Of a stretch of 64,000 nucleotides of DNA, positions 18,716 to 28,802 are shown in pieces. The DNA is taken from assembly GCF_001245615.1 (NCBI RefSeq), contig NZ_CWKH01000001.1, positions 1,612,001 to 1,676,000 on the forward strand, written 5' to 3'. The position numbers were made by a program, and so were the translations under genes. How positions within the stretch are numbered: position 1 is the first letter of the stretch; every line of letters starts with the position of its first letter. Below the pieces are notes generated by a model, which saw only the letters and a list, made by a program, of their open reading frames with translations, did no database searches and was not told the DNA's origin. This stretch comes from Mycolicibacterium neworleansense. GTDB taxonomy: Bacteria > Actinomycetota > Actinomycetes > Mycobacteriales > Mycobacteriaceae.

Positions 18716-19923
18716 CAGCCCAGGGCCTGCGCCGCCGGCTCGCGCTCGGCGACGGCCCGCAGGTAGGCGTCGATGTTGGCCCGGGTCTCGGTCAGCGAGT
18801 CCCCGCCGAACTTCTCCAGCACGGCGCGGGCGACCACGAGGGCGACCATGGTCTCCACCACCACACCGGCGGCTGGGACCGCACACACGTCGGACCGCTG
18901 GTGAATGGCGACGGCTTCTTCACCGGTGGCCATGTCGACGGTGGCCAGCGCGCGCGGCACGGTCGAGATCGGCTTCATCGCGGCGCGGACCCGCAGCGCC
19001 TGGCCGTTGGTCATGCCGCCTTCCAGGCCGCCGGCCCGGTTCGTCGAGCGCAGGACCCCGTCGGGGCCGGGGTACATCTCGTCGTGGGCGACGCTGCCGC
19101 GACGGCGCGCGGTCTCGAAGCCGTCGCCGATCTCCACGCCCTTGATCGCCTGGATACCCATCACCGCGGCAGCCAGCTGGCTGTCGAGCCGGTTGTCGCC
19201 GCTGGTGAACGAGCCCAACCCGATCGGCAGCCCTTCGACGATGACCTCGACCACACCGCCGAGGGTGTCGCCGTCCTTCTTGGCGGCCTCGATCTCGGCG
19301 ATCATCGAGGATTCAGCGTCCTTGTCGAAGGCCCGCACCGGGCTGTCGTCGATGGCCTCCAGATCGGAGAACTGCGGCGGCGGGCCGTCATAGGGCTCGG
19401 ACGCGCCGATGGAGATGACGTGCGAGACGACTTCGACACCGAGTGCGGCGCGCAGGAAGGCCCGGGCCACGGTGCCTGCCGCGACCCGCGCCGCGGTCTC
19501 GCGGGCACTGGCACGTTCCAGCACCGGGCGGGCATCATCGAAGCCGTATTTGAGCATGCCGGCGTAGTCGGCATGCCCCGGGCGGGGACGGGTCAGCGGG
19601 GCGTTACGCGCCACGTCGAGTTCGGTGGGGTCGACCGGGTCCGGGGACATCACGGTCTCCCACTTGGGCCACTCGGTGTTGCCGATCTCAATGGCGATCG
19701 GCCCGCCCAGGGTGGTGCCGTGACGCACCCCGGCCAGCATGGTGACCTGGTCCTGTTCGAACTTCATCCGGGCGCCCCGGCCGTAGCCGAGTCGACGACG
19801 CTTGAGCTGTGCCCCGATCTCCTCGGAGGTGATGGGCACGCCGGCAACCATCCCTTCGAGCATGGCCACCAGGGCGCGGCCGTGGGATTCACCAGCTGTG
19901 GTCCATCGCAACACGGCTGTCAT
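18715..19923 (-). CDS. aroC: Chorismate synthase
   Basis: A 402-residue enzyme, close to the 401 residues of the M. tuberculosis protein, that makes chorismate from EPSP using reduced FMN. It begins at ATG 19923 with [20 protein letters not shown]. It also has [40 protein letters not shown] and [20 protein letters not shown], all family signatures. A much longer frame upstream reads as out-of-register sequence of the aroE region and was rejected. It heads the aroC-aroK-aroB run, whose genes overlap. Confidence 0.98.
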
Positions 19924-20010
19924 TCTCCCACGTCGGGGTTTGCCTCCCGAAATCCGTGGTCGATCGTGCTGAACGTCGCCTTGTGTGCGAGTTTCGCGCG
20001 GCTTTTCGAC

Positions 20011-20032
20011 CACGGGCCAACGCTCGCCCGTG
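20011..20032 (-). terminator. Terminator-like hairpin after the prepilin peptidase gene
   Basis: CACGGGC (20011-20017) and GCCCGTG (20026-20032) form a 7-bp stem with an 8-base loop directly after the stop codon at 20034. A second partner, CCGTGGTCGA (19954-19963), can pair with TCGACCACGG (20006-20015), so two alternative folds exist before aroC. Confidence 0.4.
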
Positions 20033-20033
20033 G

Positions 20034-20459
20034 CTAGGCCAGAACGAGCGCCACCGCCGCGGCACTCGCGGCACACATCGACGGTCCGTGCGGCACGGTC
20101 CGCACCCCGCACGCGGCCGCGCCCAGTGCCAGGCAGGCGGTCAGCAGCGGTGCGGCCAGCGCGGCCAACAACCACACATCGATCCCGAACGCCCCGGTCA
20201 TCGCACCCAGGCCGATCGCGAGTTTGACGTCGCCGCCGCCCATCGCCCGCGGCGAAAGCAGATGCACCACCAGGTAGAGCACCGCCAACCCGGCGGCCCC
20301 GGCCAGTGCAGCAACACCGCGTCCCGCGATGGCGGCCGCACCCAACACCAGAAGCGCACCGGGAAGCGTCAGCCAATTCGGCAGCCGGCGTTCGGCGATG
20401 TCGTAGCCGGTCAGGGCCAGCAGCCACGCCGCCGTGACGAGCGTCAGCCCCACCCCCAT
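20034..20459 (-). CDS. Prepilin peptidase, A24A family (Rv2551c-like)
   Basis: A 141-residue membrane peptidase core lacking the methyltransferase domain of longer PilD proteins. It keeps both catalytic Asp regions: [17 protein letters not shown] near the N-terminus, and [14 protein letters not shown] in the middle. Several hydrophobic helices make up the rest. It is the short archaeal/actinobacterial type that processes Flp/Tad pilins or pseudopilins. It follows aroE by nine bases on the same strand. The pilin substrate is not in this window. Confidence 0.88.
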   Translation of the reverse strand: MGVGLTLVTAAWLLALTGYDIAERRLPNWLTLPGALLVLGAAAIAGRGVAALAGAAGLAVLYLVVHLLSPRAMGGGDVKLAIGLGAMTGAFGIDVWLLAALAAPLLTACLALGAAACGVRTVPHGPSMCAASAAAVALVLA

Positions 20460-20468
20460 CGATCGAGG

Positions 20469-21290
20469 CTAGAGCCGCTGCAGCGCGTCCCTCATCACCT
20501 CTTTGGGAGCGGGCATCCCGGTGAACTGCTCGACCTGGGCGAAGGCCTGGTTCAGCAGCATCTGCAGACCGTTGATCGCCTCGCCACCTGCGTCCTCGAC
20601 GGCCTGAGCCAGCGGCGTCGGCCACGGGTCGTAGATGGCGTCCAGCACGCGTGGCACCCGCGCCAGCGTGCCCGCATAGGCGGCGGCCGCGTCGGCCGGG
20701 ATGGTGCTGACGGCCGCATCGGCGGAAGCCACCGCGTCTGCCAGCGCCGTGCCGCCGATGTCGCACCATCTGCCCTGCGCCCCGCACCGGCCGGCCAAAT
20801 CGACGAGCCGCGATGCCTTGCCCTCGTCGCGCGCCACGATGGTGATGGTTTGCACGCCGAGTTCGGCCAGCGCCACGACGGCAGCCGGGGCGGTGCCACC
20901 GGATCCGATCACCAGCGCGGACTCACCGGCCGTGCCGAGCGCGCCGGTGACTCCGTCGATGTCGGTGTTGTCGGCGCGCCAGCCACCGGTCGGGGTCCGC
21001 ACCAGGGTGTTGGCCGAGCCCACCAACTGGGCGCGGTCGGTGCGCTGATCGGCGAACTCCAGCGCCGCGAACTTGCCCGGCATCGTGACCGACAGTCCGA
21101 CCCACTCCGGGCCCAGGGCGCCGACCAGCCCGGGCAGTTGTTCGGCCGTGCACTCGATGCGCTCGTAGGTCCATGTCGCCAACCCCAGCGCCCGGTAGGC
21201 CGCCAGATGCAGCTGCGGCGAACGCGAATGCGTGATCGGCGAGCCGAGAACAGCCGCGCGGCGTCCCTCTGCGTCTTGGTTATCGGGCAC
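20469..21290 (-). CDS. aroE: Shikimate dehydrogenase
   Basis: A protein of about 273 residues that reduces 3-dehydroshikimate with NADPH. The N-terminal substrate domain has [23 protein letters not shown], and [14 protein letters not shown] contains the catalytic Lys. [13 protein letters not shown] and the Rossmann [13 protein letters not shown] follow, with [10 protein letters not shown] near the end. I placed the start at GTG 21290 by alignment from memory to M. tuberculosis AroE; in-frame starts at 21302 and 21350 also exist. All overlap the end of mltG, indicating coupling. Confidence 0.94.
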   Translation of the reverse strand: MPDNQDAEGRRAAVLGSPITHSRSPQLHLAAYRALGLATWTYERIECTAEQLPGLVGALGPEWVGLSVTMPGKFAALEFADQRTDRAQLVGSANTLVRTPTGGWRADNTDIDGVTGALGTAGESALVIGSGGTAPAAVVALAELGVQTITIVARDEGKASRLVDLAGRCGAQGRWCDIGGTALADAVASADAAVSTIPADAAAAYAGTLARVPRVLDAIYDPWPTPLAQAVEDAGGEAINGLQMLLNQAFAQVEQFTGMPAPKEVMRDALQRL

Positions 21291-22524
21291 TGTCGAGGAC
21301 ACCGTTGTGCTGCGCCAGTTCGATGTTGGCCAGGTGTTCGTCGTAGTCACGGGTGAACAGCGTGGTGCCCTGCAGATCGATCGTCACGAAGTACAACCAA
21401 TCCCCCTCCGCGGGGCGCTCGGCCGCGGCCAGCGCGTCCGTGCCGGGTGAGCAGATCGGGGTCTTCGGAAGCCCTTCACTCATATAGGTATTCCACGGGG
21501 TGACCTTGGCCCGGTCGTCATCGGTGGTCGCCACTTCCTGGCGGTCCAGCGGATAGTTGACGGTCGAGTCGAACTCCAGCTTGCGGTGTTCGGCCAGCCG
21601 GTTGTAGATCACCCGCGCGACCTTGGCGAAGTCCTGCGGCTTGGCTTCGCGCTGCACCAGGGAGCCGACGGTGAGGATCTGATAGGGCGACATCTGCATC
21701 GCCGCCGCGGTGTCGAGCAGACCGCTCTGGGTGTAGACGTTGGCACTGCCCGCGATGAGGGTGGACAGGATGTCCTGTGCCGTGCCGGCGGGGTCGACAT
21801 TCCAGGTGCCGGGCGCGATCAGGCCCTCCAGCCGACGATGATCGTTGGGCATCGCCGCCACCGGAGCGGCGGCCCACTCGGGTACCGCCAGCGCCGCGGC
21901 GGGTGCCGTCTGCGCTGCGGCGCGCAGTTGATCGACCGGTACGCAGCGCTTTTCGCCGTCGAGTTCGACGCAGGAGGCCTGCGAGATCAGGGTGAAGATG
22001 CCTTCGGTGACGGCCTTGGTCTTGACGTCGGCGGTGTCGTCGAGCTGGCGGCCCTCCGGGATCGTCAGCTTGCCCACCCGGCTCTCCGGATCAGCCAGGC
22101 GCTCAACGGCATTGGCCGCGGGGATCTCGGTGCGCAATTTGTAGAAGCCGGGCTGGATCGCCGAGATGGCCTCGTTCTCGTGGGCCGCGTCGACGAAGGC
22201 CTTGACCGTGGCCACCACTCTTCTGTCCTGCAGGGTCTTGGCAATGGCCGTCGTGGAATCGCCGTCGTGCACCTGGATTACGACGTCGGCCACCCCGTCA
22301 CCCGCGTAGTCGTTGGCGCTACCGGACATGCTGTGCCACAGCTTGGATCCCAAGAACACGGCGCCGATCGCCACCACGATGAGCGCTGCGATCGAGAAGC
22401 CCCTGGTGACGCGTCGCTTCCGGTCATTGCGGGCTTTGCGGGCCCGCTCGGCCTTGCTCAGCCCGCGGCGCGGTGGTCCGACCACCTCGGGCTTCGCCCT
22501 GTCGGCACCCCACTTCTCAGCCAT
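21280..22524 (-). CDS. mltG: Endolytic transglycosylase MltG (YceG family)
   Basis: A 414-residue membrane-anchored peptidoglycan lytic enzyme that is thought to terminate glycan strands. A basic cytoplasmic N-terminus ([15 protein letters not shown]) precedes one membrane helix (about 42-60). A LysM-like region follows. The YceG catalytic part includes [20 protein letters not shown], with the likely catalytic Glu in QREA, plus [25 protein letters not shown] and [19 protein letters not shown]. Start ATG 22524 overlaps the end of ruvX by eight bases. It matches Rv2553c by position. Confidence 0.95.
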   Translation of the reverse strand: MAEKWGADRAKPEVVGPPRRGLSKAERARKARNDRKRRVTRGFSIAALIVVAIGAVFLGSKLWHSMSGSANDYAGDGVADVVIQVHDGDSTTAIAKTLQDRRVVATVKAFVDAAHENEAISAIQPGFYKLRTEIPAANAVERLADPESRVGKLTIPEGRQLDDTADVKTKAVTEGIFTLISQASCVELDGEKRCVPVDQLRAAAQTAPAAALAVPEWAAAPVAAMPNDHRRLEGLIAPGTWNVDPAGTAQDILSTLIAGSANVYTQSGLLDTAAAMQMSPYQILTVGSLVQREAKPQDFAKVARVIYNRLAEHRKLEFDSTVNYPLDRQEVATTDDDRAKVTPWNTYMSEGLPKTPICSPGTDALAAAERPAEGDWLYFVTIDLQGTTLFTRDYDEHLANIELAQHNGVLDSAR

Positions 22525-23035
22525 CCATGCCCTCTCTGCGCGCAGCCAGGGCCGCACGTCGCTGATCCAGCCAGCTCTGCAGAATGCCCACCGCAGCGGC
22601 CTGGTCGATCATCGCCTTCTGTCCCTTTGCCCGAACCCCCGCTTCGCGCAACGACCGTTGAGCCGAAACAGTAGTGAGCCGCTCGTCGGCCAAGCGCACC
22701 GGTATCGGGGCGATCCGACGGGCCAGCAGATCAGCGAGTTCGACGGCGTCGACGGCTGAGGTGCCGGCCCGGTCGGCGAGAGTGCGCGGCAGTCCGACGA
22801 CGACCTCGACGGCCTCGTACTCGCCGATCAGCGTCACCAGTCTGCGCAGGTGCTTGCCCGACCGGTCGCGCTTGTCCCGCTGAACGGTCTCGACCGGCGT
22901 GGCCAGGATCCCGTCGGGATCGCAACTGGCCACACCGATCCGCACGGTTCCGACGTCGATGCCGATGCGCCGCCCACGTCCGGGGTCGTCGTCCCCTGGG
23001 CGGTCCGGTAACCGGTCGTCGACCGTGTCGGACAC
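22517..23035 (-). CDS. ruvX: RuvX/YqgF Holliday-junction resolvase-like protein
   Basis: A 172-residue RNase H-fold protein. It shows the first acidic motif [21 protein letters not shown], the segment [34 protein letters not shown], and a final Asp in [13 protein letters not shown]. The family is implicated in 16S rRNA 5' processing and Holliday-junction cleavage. The alaS stop at 23040 lies four bases upstream, so ruvX is the next gene after alaS in the same run. It corresponds to Rv2554c. Confidence 0.95.
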   Translation of the reverse strand: MSDTVDDRLPDRPGDDDPGRGRRIGIDVGTVRIGVASCDPDGILATPVETVQRDKRDRSGKHLRRLVTLIGEYEAVEVVVGLPRTLADRAGTSAVDAVELADLLARRIAPIPVRLADERLTTVSAQRSLREAGVRAKGQKAMIDQAAAVGILQSWLDQRRAALAARREGMDG

Positions 23036-23039
23036 GAAG

Positions 23040-25730
23040 CTAGCCCCGGCCGATCTCGGCGCGCAGCGCGGCCAACGCCGCGTCGATACCCGCCGCCCCC
23101 TTACCGGAACCTTGTGCCATGTCCGCTTTGCCGCCCCCGCGGCCGTTGACCGCTGCGCTGAACGGTTTGACCAATTCGTTGGCGCGCAGCCCGAGATCCT
23201 GAGCGGCCGGGTTGACCGCCACCACGAAGGGCACCGCGTCGTTCTCGGCCTCGGCGATCAGCGCCACGACCGCCGGGTCGGAGCCGAGCTTGCCCTTGAT
23301 GTCGCCGACCAGGGTGCGCAGATCACCGCCCGACATGCCGCCGGCCATCCGCTGCGCGACGACCCGGACCTTGCCGATGGTCTCGGCGCCGGCGGCCGCG
23401 TTGGCCGCCGCGGCCCGGGCGTTGGCCAGCCGGGCCTTGTCCAGTTCCTTCTCGGCCGCCTTGAGGCGCTCGACGAGGTTCGCCACCCGGGCCGGCACCT
23501 CTTCGGAGGGCACCTTGAGCGACGAGGCCAGGCCCGCCATCAGGGCGCGTTCCTTGGCCAGGTGCCGGAAGGATTCGAGGCCAACGTAGGCCTCGACCCG
23601 GCGGATGCCGGAACCGACCGAGGACTCCCCGAGGATGGTGACCGGGCCGATCTGGGCCGAGTTGTGCACATGGGTGCCACCGCAGAGTTCCAGCGAGAAC
23701 GGCCCGCCGATGTCGACCACCCGCACCTGGTCGGGGTAGTTCTCGCCGAACATCGCCATCGCGCCCATCGCCTTGGCCTTGTCCAGGGCGGTGATGAAGG
23801 TGTTCACCTGGTAGTCGGCCTCGACAGCCTCGTTGGTCACTTCTTCAATCTGGGTGCGCTGGTCGTCGGTCAGCGCACCCTGCCAGTTGAAGTCGAACCG
23901 CAGGTAACCGGGACGGTTCAGCGAGCCGGCCTGAACGGCACTGGGGCCCAGCACCTGTCGCAGCGCGGCGTGCACCATGTGGGTGCCCGAGTGCCCCTGG
24001 GTGGCGCCGTGACGCCACTTGGGATCCACGGCCGCGGTGACGGTGTCACCCTCGACGAACTCGCCGGATTCGACGTTGACGCGGTGCGCCCACAGGGTTT
24101 TGGCGATCTTCTGCACATCGGTGACTGCCGCCTTGGCTGTCCCGGAGGCACCGGTCCCGGTGATCGAGCCCTCGTCGGCGATCTGCCCACCGGATTCGGC
24201 GTAGAAGGGCGTGCGGTCGAGGATGAGTTCGACCCGGTCGGCCTCCAGCCCGTCATGCGACACCACCGGGACCCGCTTGCCGTCCACGAAGATACCGAGA
24301 ATCCGTGCCTCGGAAGACAATTCGTCGAAGCCGGTGAACTCGGTGGGCCCGCTGTCGACCAGCTCGCGGTACGCCGACAGATCGGTGTGGGCCTGCTTGC
24401 GGGCGGCGGCGTCAGCCTTGGCACGCTGCCGCTGCTCGGCCATCAACGATCGGAAACCCTGCTCGTCGACGGACAGGCCGGCCTCGGCCGCCATCTCCAG
24501 GGTGAGGTCGATCGGGAAGCCGTAAGTGTCGTGCAGGGTGAATGCGTCGGTGCCGGACAGCACCGTGGCACCCGATTTCTTCGTCGCGGCGGCGGCGTCG
24601 TCGAACAGCTTCGAGCCGGCGACCAGGGTCCGGTTGAACGCCGTTTCCTCCGCCACGGCGATCCGGTTGATGCGCTCGAAGTCGGTGACGAGCTCCGGGT
24701 ACGACGGGCCCATCTCATCGCGCACAGTGGTCATCAGCTGACTCATGATGGGCTGCTCGACACCGAGCAGCTTGGCCGCGCGGATGATGCGGCGCAGCAA
24801 CCGGCGCAGCACATAGCCGCGGCCCTCGTTGCCGGGGCTGACGCCGTCGCCGATGATGATCGCCGCGGTGCGGCTGTGGTCGCCGATGATGCGGTAGCGG
24901 ACGTCGTCCTCGTGGTTGCCCGCACCGTATCCGCGGGGCGCGATCGAGGCGACCACGTCGATCACCGGACGCACCAGGTCGGTCTCGTAGACGTTGTCCA
25001 CGCCCTGCAGCAGGCAGGCGATGCGCTCGACACCCATGCCGGTGTCGATGTTCTTGCGCGGCAGCGGCCCGAGAATCTCGAAGTCGTCCTTCGAGGTGCC
25101 CTCACCGCGCTCGTTCTGCATGAACACGAGATTCCAGATCTCGATGTAGCGGTCCTCGTTGGCCTCCGGCCCGCCCTCGATGCCGTACTCGGGTCCGCGG
25201 TCGTAGTAGATCTCCGAGCACGGACCGCACGGCCCGGGGATGCCCATCGACCAGTAGTTGTCGGCCATGCCGCGGCGCTGGATGCGCGACAGCGGTAGGC
25301 CGGCCACTTCCTGCCACAGTCCGATCGCCTCGTCGTCATCCAGATAGACCGTTGCCCACAGCCTTTCCGGATCGAAGCCGTAACCGCCCTCGCTGACCGG
25401 GTTGGTCAGCAGGGTCCAGGCCAGCTCGATGGCGCCCTTCTTGAAGTAGTCGCCGAACGAGAAGTTGCCGGCCATCTGGAAGAAGGTGTTGTGCCGGGTG
25501 GTGATGCCCACCTCGTCGATGTCCGGGGTGCGGATGCACTTCTGCACGCTGGTGGCGCGGTCCCACGGCGGCGTGCGGGCACCGAGGAAGTAAGGCACGA
25601 ACTGCACCATGCCGGCATTGACGAACAGCAGGTTGGGGTCGTCGAGGATCACCGAAGCACTGGGCACCTCGGTGTGGCCCGCCTTCACGAAATGATCGAG
25701 GAAGCGCTTCCTGATCTCGTGTGTCTGCAC
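23040..25730 (-). CDS. alaS: Alanyl-tRNA synthetase
   Basis: An 896-residue class II synthetase. It starts at GTG 25730 ([19 protein letters not shown]); M. tuberculosis AlaS begins identically apart from Met. The catalytic domain has [16 protein letters not shown] and [13 protein letters not shown]. The editing domain carries the zinc ligands [11 protein letters not shown] and [13 protein letters not shown]. The C-terminal domain has coiled-coil and DHHA1 parts, ending [12 protein letters not shown]. It is probably transcribed with ruvX, mltG and aroE. Confidence 0.98.
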   Translation of the reverse strand: MQTHEIRKRFLDHFVKAGHTEVPSASVILDDPNLLFVNAGMVQFVPYFLGARTPPWDRATSVQKCIRTPDIDEVGITTRHNTFFQMAGNFSFGDYFKKGAIELAWTLLTNPVSEGGYGFDPERLWATVYLDDDEAIGLWQEVAGLPLSRIQRRGMADNYWSMGIPGPCGPCSEIYYDRGPEYGIEGGPEANEDRYIEIWNLVFMQNERGEGTSKDDFEILGPLPRKNIDTGMGVERIACLLQGVDNVYETDLVRPVIDVVASIAPRGYGAGNHEDDVRYRIIGDHSRTAAIIIGDGVSPGNEGRGYVLRRLLRRIIRAAKLLGVEQPIMSQLMTTVRDEMGPSYPELVTDFERINRIAVAEETAFNRTLVAGSKLFDDAAAATKKSGATVLSGTDAFTLHDTYGFPIDLTLEMAAEAGLSVDEQGFRSLMAEQRQRAKADAAARKQAHTDLSAYRELVDSGPTEFTGFDELSSEARILGIFVDGKRVPVVSHDGLEADRVELILDRTPFYAESGGQIADEGSITGTGASGTAKAAVTDVQKIAKTLWAHRVNVESGEFVEGDTVTAAVDPKWRHGATQGHSGTHMVHAALRQVLGPSAVQAGSLNRPGYLRFDFNWQGALTDDQRTQIEEVTNEAVEADYQVNTFITALDKAKAMGAMAMFGENYPDQVRVVDIGGPFSLELCGGTHVHNSAQIGPVTILGESSVGSGIRRVEAYVGLESFRHLAKERALMAGLASSLKVPSEEVPARVANLVERLKAAEKELDKARLANARAAAANAAAGAETIGKVRVVAQRMAGGMSGGDLRTLVGDIKGKLGSDPAVVALIAEAENDAVPFVVAVNPAAQDLGLRANELVKPFSAAVNGRGGGKADMAQGSGKGAAGIDAALAALRAEIGRG

Positions 25731-25794
25731 GTTGCTCGTGTCCTCGTGTTCGTGGGTGGCTGGGGTTGCAGGCAACCACCAGTTCGACCGCTTT

Positions 25795-25800
25795 ACATTA
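25795..25800 (-). promoter_or_regulatory. Candidate alaS -10 element
   Basis: The minus strand reads TAATGT, fitting TANNNT, and would give a leader of about 58 bases. That leader holds a small hairpin, GGTTGC (25764-25769) with GCAACC (25772-25777). I see no T-box-like sequence. Confidence 0.3.
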
Positions 25801-25836
25801 CCGTTCTGCGCGTTCGCCCCGAAAAGGCGACGAGCG

Positions 25837-26238
25837 TCACTCCCCCAGAAAGCTCAGCCGAACCGAACGCTGCGGGTTGTCGCGGTTCAGATCGACCAGC
25901 ACGACGCTCTGCCAGGTTCCCAGCAGCGGGCGACCCGCCTGGACCGGCAGGGTCACCGACGGCGATACCAGGGCGGGCAGCACGTGATCGGCCCCGTGGC
26001 CGAACGATCCGTGGCTGTGCCGGTAGCGGTCATCGCGCGGCAGCAGCCGTTCCAGGGTATCGAGCAGGTCGTCGTCGGAGCCTGCGCCGGTCTCGATGAT
26101 GGCCACACCGGCCGTCGCGTGCGGGACGAACACGTTGCACAGGCCATCTCGGTGCGCCCGGCAGAACTCGCGTACCGAGTCGGTGAGATCGACGATCCGG
26201 CGCCGCGAGGTGTCCACGTCGAGTACGTCGGTGTCCAT
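25837..26238 (-). CDS. YjbQ / UPF0047 family protein
   Basis: A 133-residue single-domain protein corresponding to Rv2556c. It has the family signature [20 protein letters not shown], then [18 protein letters not shown] and [14 protein letters not shown]. The conserved His, Asp and Glu residues may bind metal. Some members have weak thiamine-phosphate synthase activity, but the physiological role is not settled. It lies upstream of alaS on the same strand with about 106 bases between them. Confidence 0.93.
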   Translation of the reverse strand: MDTDVLDVDTSRRRIVDLTDSVREFCRAHRDGLCNVFVPHATAGVAIIETGAGSDDDLLDTLERLLPRDDRYRHSHGSFGHGADHVLPALVSPSVTLPVQAGRPLLGTWQSVVLVDLNRDNPQRSVRLSFLGE

Positions 26239-26354
26239 CGGACCAGCCTACGAGCCGATCGTCAGACCCATTGCCACCTGCGGCCCAGCGGAGGAAGGTG
26301 GGGGTGGAACCGGTGGCGCCACCGGGGCGCCGCCCTGGCAGGAAGGGGTGGATC

Positions 26355-26975
26355 GTGTTCGCACGTTCAACCACGATCGCGGCGCGCACCCAGGCCGTAA
26401 ACACCGGCATCGCGCACGTCCGCGACGAGGTCATGCCCGCCCTCGACTCCGTCGACGGCTGCGTGGGCCTGTCCCTGATGGTGAACCGGGAATCGGGCCA
26501 GTGCGTCCTCACCACGGCCTGGCGATCCGCGGATGCCATGCATGCCAGCGCCGCAGCGATAGCGCCGATGCGCCATCGCGTGGTGGAGGTATTCGCCGGC
26601 ACCGCCACCGTCGACGAGTGGGAGATCGCGGTGGTGCATCGCGAGCAGTACTCCGGACCCGGCGCCTGCGTTCGGGCGACGTGGCTGCGAACCCGCCCCG
26701 AACTGTTCGACCGGGCCGTGGAGTTCTACCGGACCTCGGTGCTGCCCGCGATGGAAGATCTGGAGGGATTCTGCAGCGCGAGCCTCATGCTCGACCGCGG
26801 ATCGGGCCGGGCGGTGTCCTCGGCCACCTTCGACAGCGTCGAGGCGATGGACCGCAACCGCGATCAGGCCAGGGCATTGCGCACGGCCCGGCTGCGTGAC
26901 CTGAGTGCCGAACAAATCGATGTCGGAGAGTTCGAACTGGTGCTGGCTCACCTGCGGGTACCCGAGATGGCCTGA
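26355..26975 (+). CDS. Rv2557/Rv2558-like protein with two ABM-type domains
   Basis: A 206-residue protein starting at GTG 26355 (VFARSTTIAAR). It reads as two related halves: about 1-100 with AVNTGIAHVRDEVMPALDSV, and about 105-206 with AVEFYRTSVLPAMEDLEGF. Each is followed by SLM-x-DRGSG or SLM-VNRESG and an aromatic-rich strand. This is the dimeric alpha-beta barrel shape of antibiotic-biosynthesis-monooxygenase domains. M. tuberculosis has two adjacent paralogues, Rv2557 and Rv2558; I see one here. No catalytic function is established. Confidence 0.75.
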   Translation: MFARSTTIAARTQAVNTGIAHVRDEVMPALDSVDGCVGLSLMVNRESGQCVLTTAWRSADAMHASAAAIAPMRHRVVEVFAGTATVDEWEIAVVHREQYSGPGACVRATWLRTRPELFDRAVEFYRTSVLPAMEDLEGFCSASLMLDRGSGRAVSSATFDSVEAMDRNRDQARALRTARLRDLSAEQIDVGEFELVLAHLRVPEMA

Positions 26976-27064
26976 CCGGTAACGAGTCCAGAATTGACGG
27001 CACCGTTTGGGCGGTGAATGCCCGGGGTATCTCCCCTCCAGTCCAACTCAGCCCTGGAGGAGAA

Positions 27065-27373
27065 ATGACCATCACCGGCATCATCAGCGCGATCCTGATC
27101 GGTATCGTCGTCGGCCTGATCGGCCGGCTGATCGTCCCCGGCAGACAACCCATCGGGGTTCTGGTGACGATCGTGGTCGGCATCGTGTCGGCATTCATCG
27201 GTAGCGCCATCGCCCGTGCCCTCGGCATCCCGACAGTCACCAATGGCATCGACTGGCTCGAATTGCTCGTCCAGGTCATCGTTGCCGCCATCGGTGTGGC
27301 ACTGGTATCGGCGTTCATGGGACGCAGAAGGACCGGCATCATGGGTAACCGACGGTCCGGCCTGCTGGGCTGA
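27065..27373 (+). CDS. GlsB/YeaQ/YmgE-type small membrane protein
   Basis: A 102-residue membrane protein with a good ribosome-binding site (GGAGG, seven bases before ATG 27065). It has three hydrophobic segments: ISAILIGIVVGLIGRLIV, IGVLVTIVVGIVSAFIGSAI and VQVIVAAIGVALVSAFMG. The Gly-rich pattern fits the transglycosylase-associated/GlsB family linked to stress responses. A basic tail (GRRRTGIMGNRRSG) ends the protein. A strong terminator follows, so it is probably a single-gene unit. Confidence 0.82.
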   Translation: MTITGIISAILIGIVVGLIGRLIVPGRQPIGVLVTIVVGIVSAFIGSAIARALGIPTVTNGIDWLELLVQVIVAAIGVALVSAFMGRRRTGIMGNRRSGLLG

Positions 27374-27385
27374 CCATCCAGCCCG

Positions 27386-27424
27386 CACGGTCCCGGTTGA
27401 AAATTCAACCGGGACCGTGTTTTT
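27386..27424 (+). terminator. Rho-independent terminator
   Basis: CACGGTCCCGGTTGA (27386-27400) and its perfect complement TCAACCGGGACCGTG (27405-27419) form a 15-bp stem with the 4-base loop AAAT. TTTTT follows on the plus strand. It terminates the small membrane-protein gene ten bases before the rarA stop. Confidence 0.93.
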
Positions 27425-27434
27425 CGTCGAGCCG

Positions 27435-28772
27435 TCAGCGGCGGGCGCGGCGGATGATGGCCCGCAGCTTGTCCACCCGGGTGACGAGTTCGCGTTCGAA
27501 GCCGCGCCCGGTCGGCTGGTAGTAGTCCACGCCCACCAGGTCGTCTGGTGGATATTGCTGTGGCACAACACCATCGGGATGATCGTGGGCGTACTTGTAG
27601 CCCACCGCGTTGCCCAGTTTCTGCGCGCCCGAGTAGTGACCGTCGCGCAGGTGCGGCGGCACCAATCCGGCCTTGCCGGCCCGGATGTCGTTCATCGCCG
27701 CCCCCAGCGCCGTGGTCACCGCATTGGACTTGGGCGCGGTGGCCAGGTGCACCGTGGCGTGCGCCAGCGTCAACTGCGCCTCGGGCATTCCGATCAGCTG
27801 CACGGTCTGGGCTGCCGCCACCGCGGTCTGCAGCGCGGTGGGATCGGCCATCCCGATGTCTTCGCTGGCCAGGATCATCAACCGGCGCGCCACGAAGCGG
27901 GGGTCCTCCCCCGCCACCAGCATCCGCGCCAGGTAGTGCAGCGCCGCGTCGACGTCGGATCCGCGGATCGACTTGATGAAGGCGCTGACGACGTCGTAGT
28001 GCTGATCACCGTCGCGGTCGTAGCGCACGGCGGCCTTGTCCAGCGATTGCTCGATCGTCTCGACAGTGACCTGTTCGCGGGGTTCGGCGGCCACCTCCAG
28101 GGCGGTCAGCGCCCGCCGCGCATCACCGGCCGAGAGCTGCACGAGCAGGTCGACGGCCTCGTCGGTGACCTCGACCGCGCCGCCCAGACCGCGCGGGTCG
28201 GTGATCGCGCGGCGTAGCACGGTCTCGATGTCCTGCGGGGTCAACGGCTGCAACTGCAGGATCAACGACCGCGACAGCAGCGGCGCGACCACCGAGAACG
28301 ACGGATTCTCGGTGGTGGCCGCGACCAACAGGACGACCCGGTTCTCCACCGCCGCCAGCAACGCGTCCTGCTGGGTCTTGGAGAAGCGGTGCACCTCGTC
28401 GATGAACAGCACCGTCTGTTCACCGTGGTGGACGAGGGCGGTCCGGGACTTCTCGATCACGGCCCGGACCTCTTTGACCCCGGCGCTCAGCGCCGAGAGC
28501 GCCTCGAACCGCCGGCCGGTGGCCTGCGAGATGAGCGAGGCCAGGGTGGTCTTGCCGGTGCCGGGCGGGCCGTAGAGGATGACCGACGCCGCGCCGGATC
28601 CCTCCACGAGTCGGCGCAACGGCGAACCGGCCTGCAAGAGATGTGACTGGCCGACGACCTCGTCGAGGGTGGCCGGGCGCATCCGGACTGCCAGCGGCGC
28701 CGAGGCAGGCGCCGGCGCACCCGGATCCGCAGGTGCGGGCTCACCGGGCACGTCGAACAAACTGTCGGACAC
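27435..28772 (-). CDS. rarA: Replication-associated recombination protein A (AAA+ ATPase)
   Basis: A 445-residue RarA/MgsA orthologue corresponding to Rv2559c. It has a Walker A ([10 protein letters not shown], about 67-76), a Walker B ([12 protein letters not shown]), sensor 1 ([11 protein letters not shown]), and the C-terminal tetramerisation region ([20 protein letters not shown], then [14 protein letters not shown]). It acts at stalled replication forks, probably on ssDNA ends. About 30 bases separate it from the DUF3097 gene upstream on the same strand, so they may be co-transcribed. Confidence 0.96.
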   Translation of the reverse strand: MSDSLFDVPGEPAPADPGAPAPASAPLAVRMRPATLDEVVGQSHLLQAGSPLRRLVEGSGAASVILYGPPGTGKTTLASLISQATGRRFEALSALSAGVKEVRAVIEKSRTALVHHGEQTVLFIDEVHRFSKTQQDALLAAVENRVVLLVAATTENPSFSVVAPLLSRSLILQLQPLTPQDIETVLRRAITDPRGLGGAVEVTDEAVDLLVQLSAGDARRALTALEVAAEPREQVTVETIEQSLDKAAVRYDRDGDQHYDVVSAFIKSIRGSDVDAALHYLARMLVAGEDPRFVARRLMILASEDIGMADPTALQTAVAAAQTVQLIGMPEAQLTLAHATVHLATAPKSNAVTTALGAAMNDIRAGKAGLVPPHLRDGHYSGAQKLGNAVGYKYAHDHPDGVVPQQYPPDDLVGVDYYQPTGRGFERELVTRVDKLRAIIRRARR

Positions 28773-28802
28773 GCCTTCTGCTTACCACGCCGAGGCCACC
28801 GG

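Noticed and set aside
18716..18886. N-terminal extension of aroK into aroC
   Set aside because: The extra residues are an off-frame reading of the aroC end. ATG 18715 gives the normal AroK start with the P-loop at residue 9.
22899..25298. Long open frame on the plus strand opposite alaS
   Set aside because: It is the antisense shadow of alaS, caused by high GC and biased codon use. The translation has no family motif and is Arg/Gly/His-rich.
25731..25836. T-box or other riboswitch before alaS
   Set aside because: Only a 6-bp hairpin is visible. There is no T-box sequence and no long leader.
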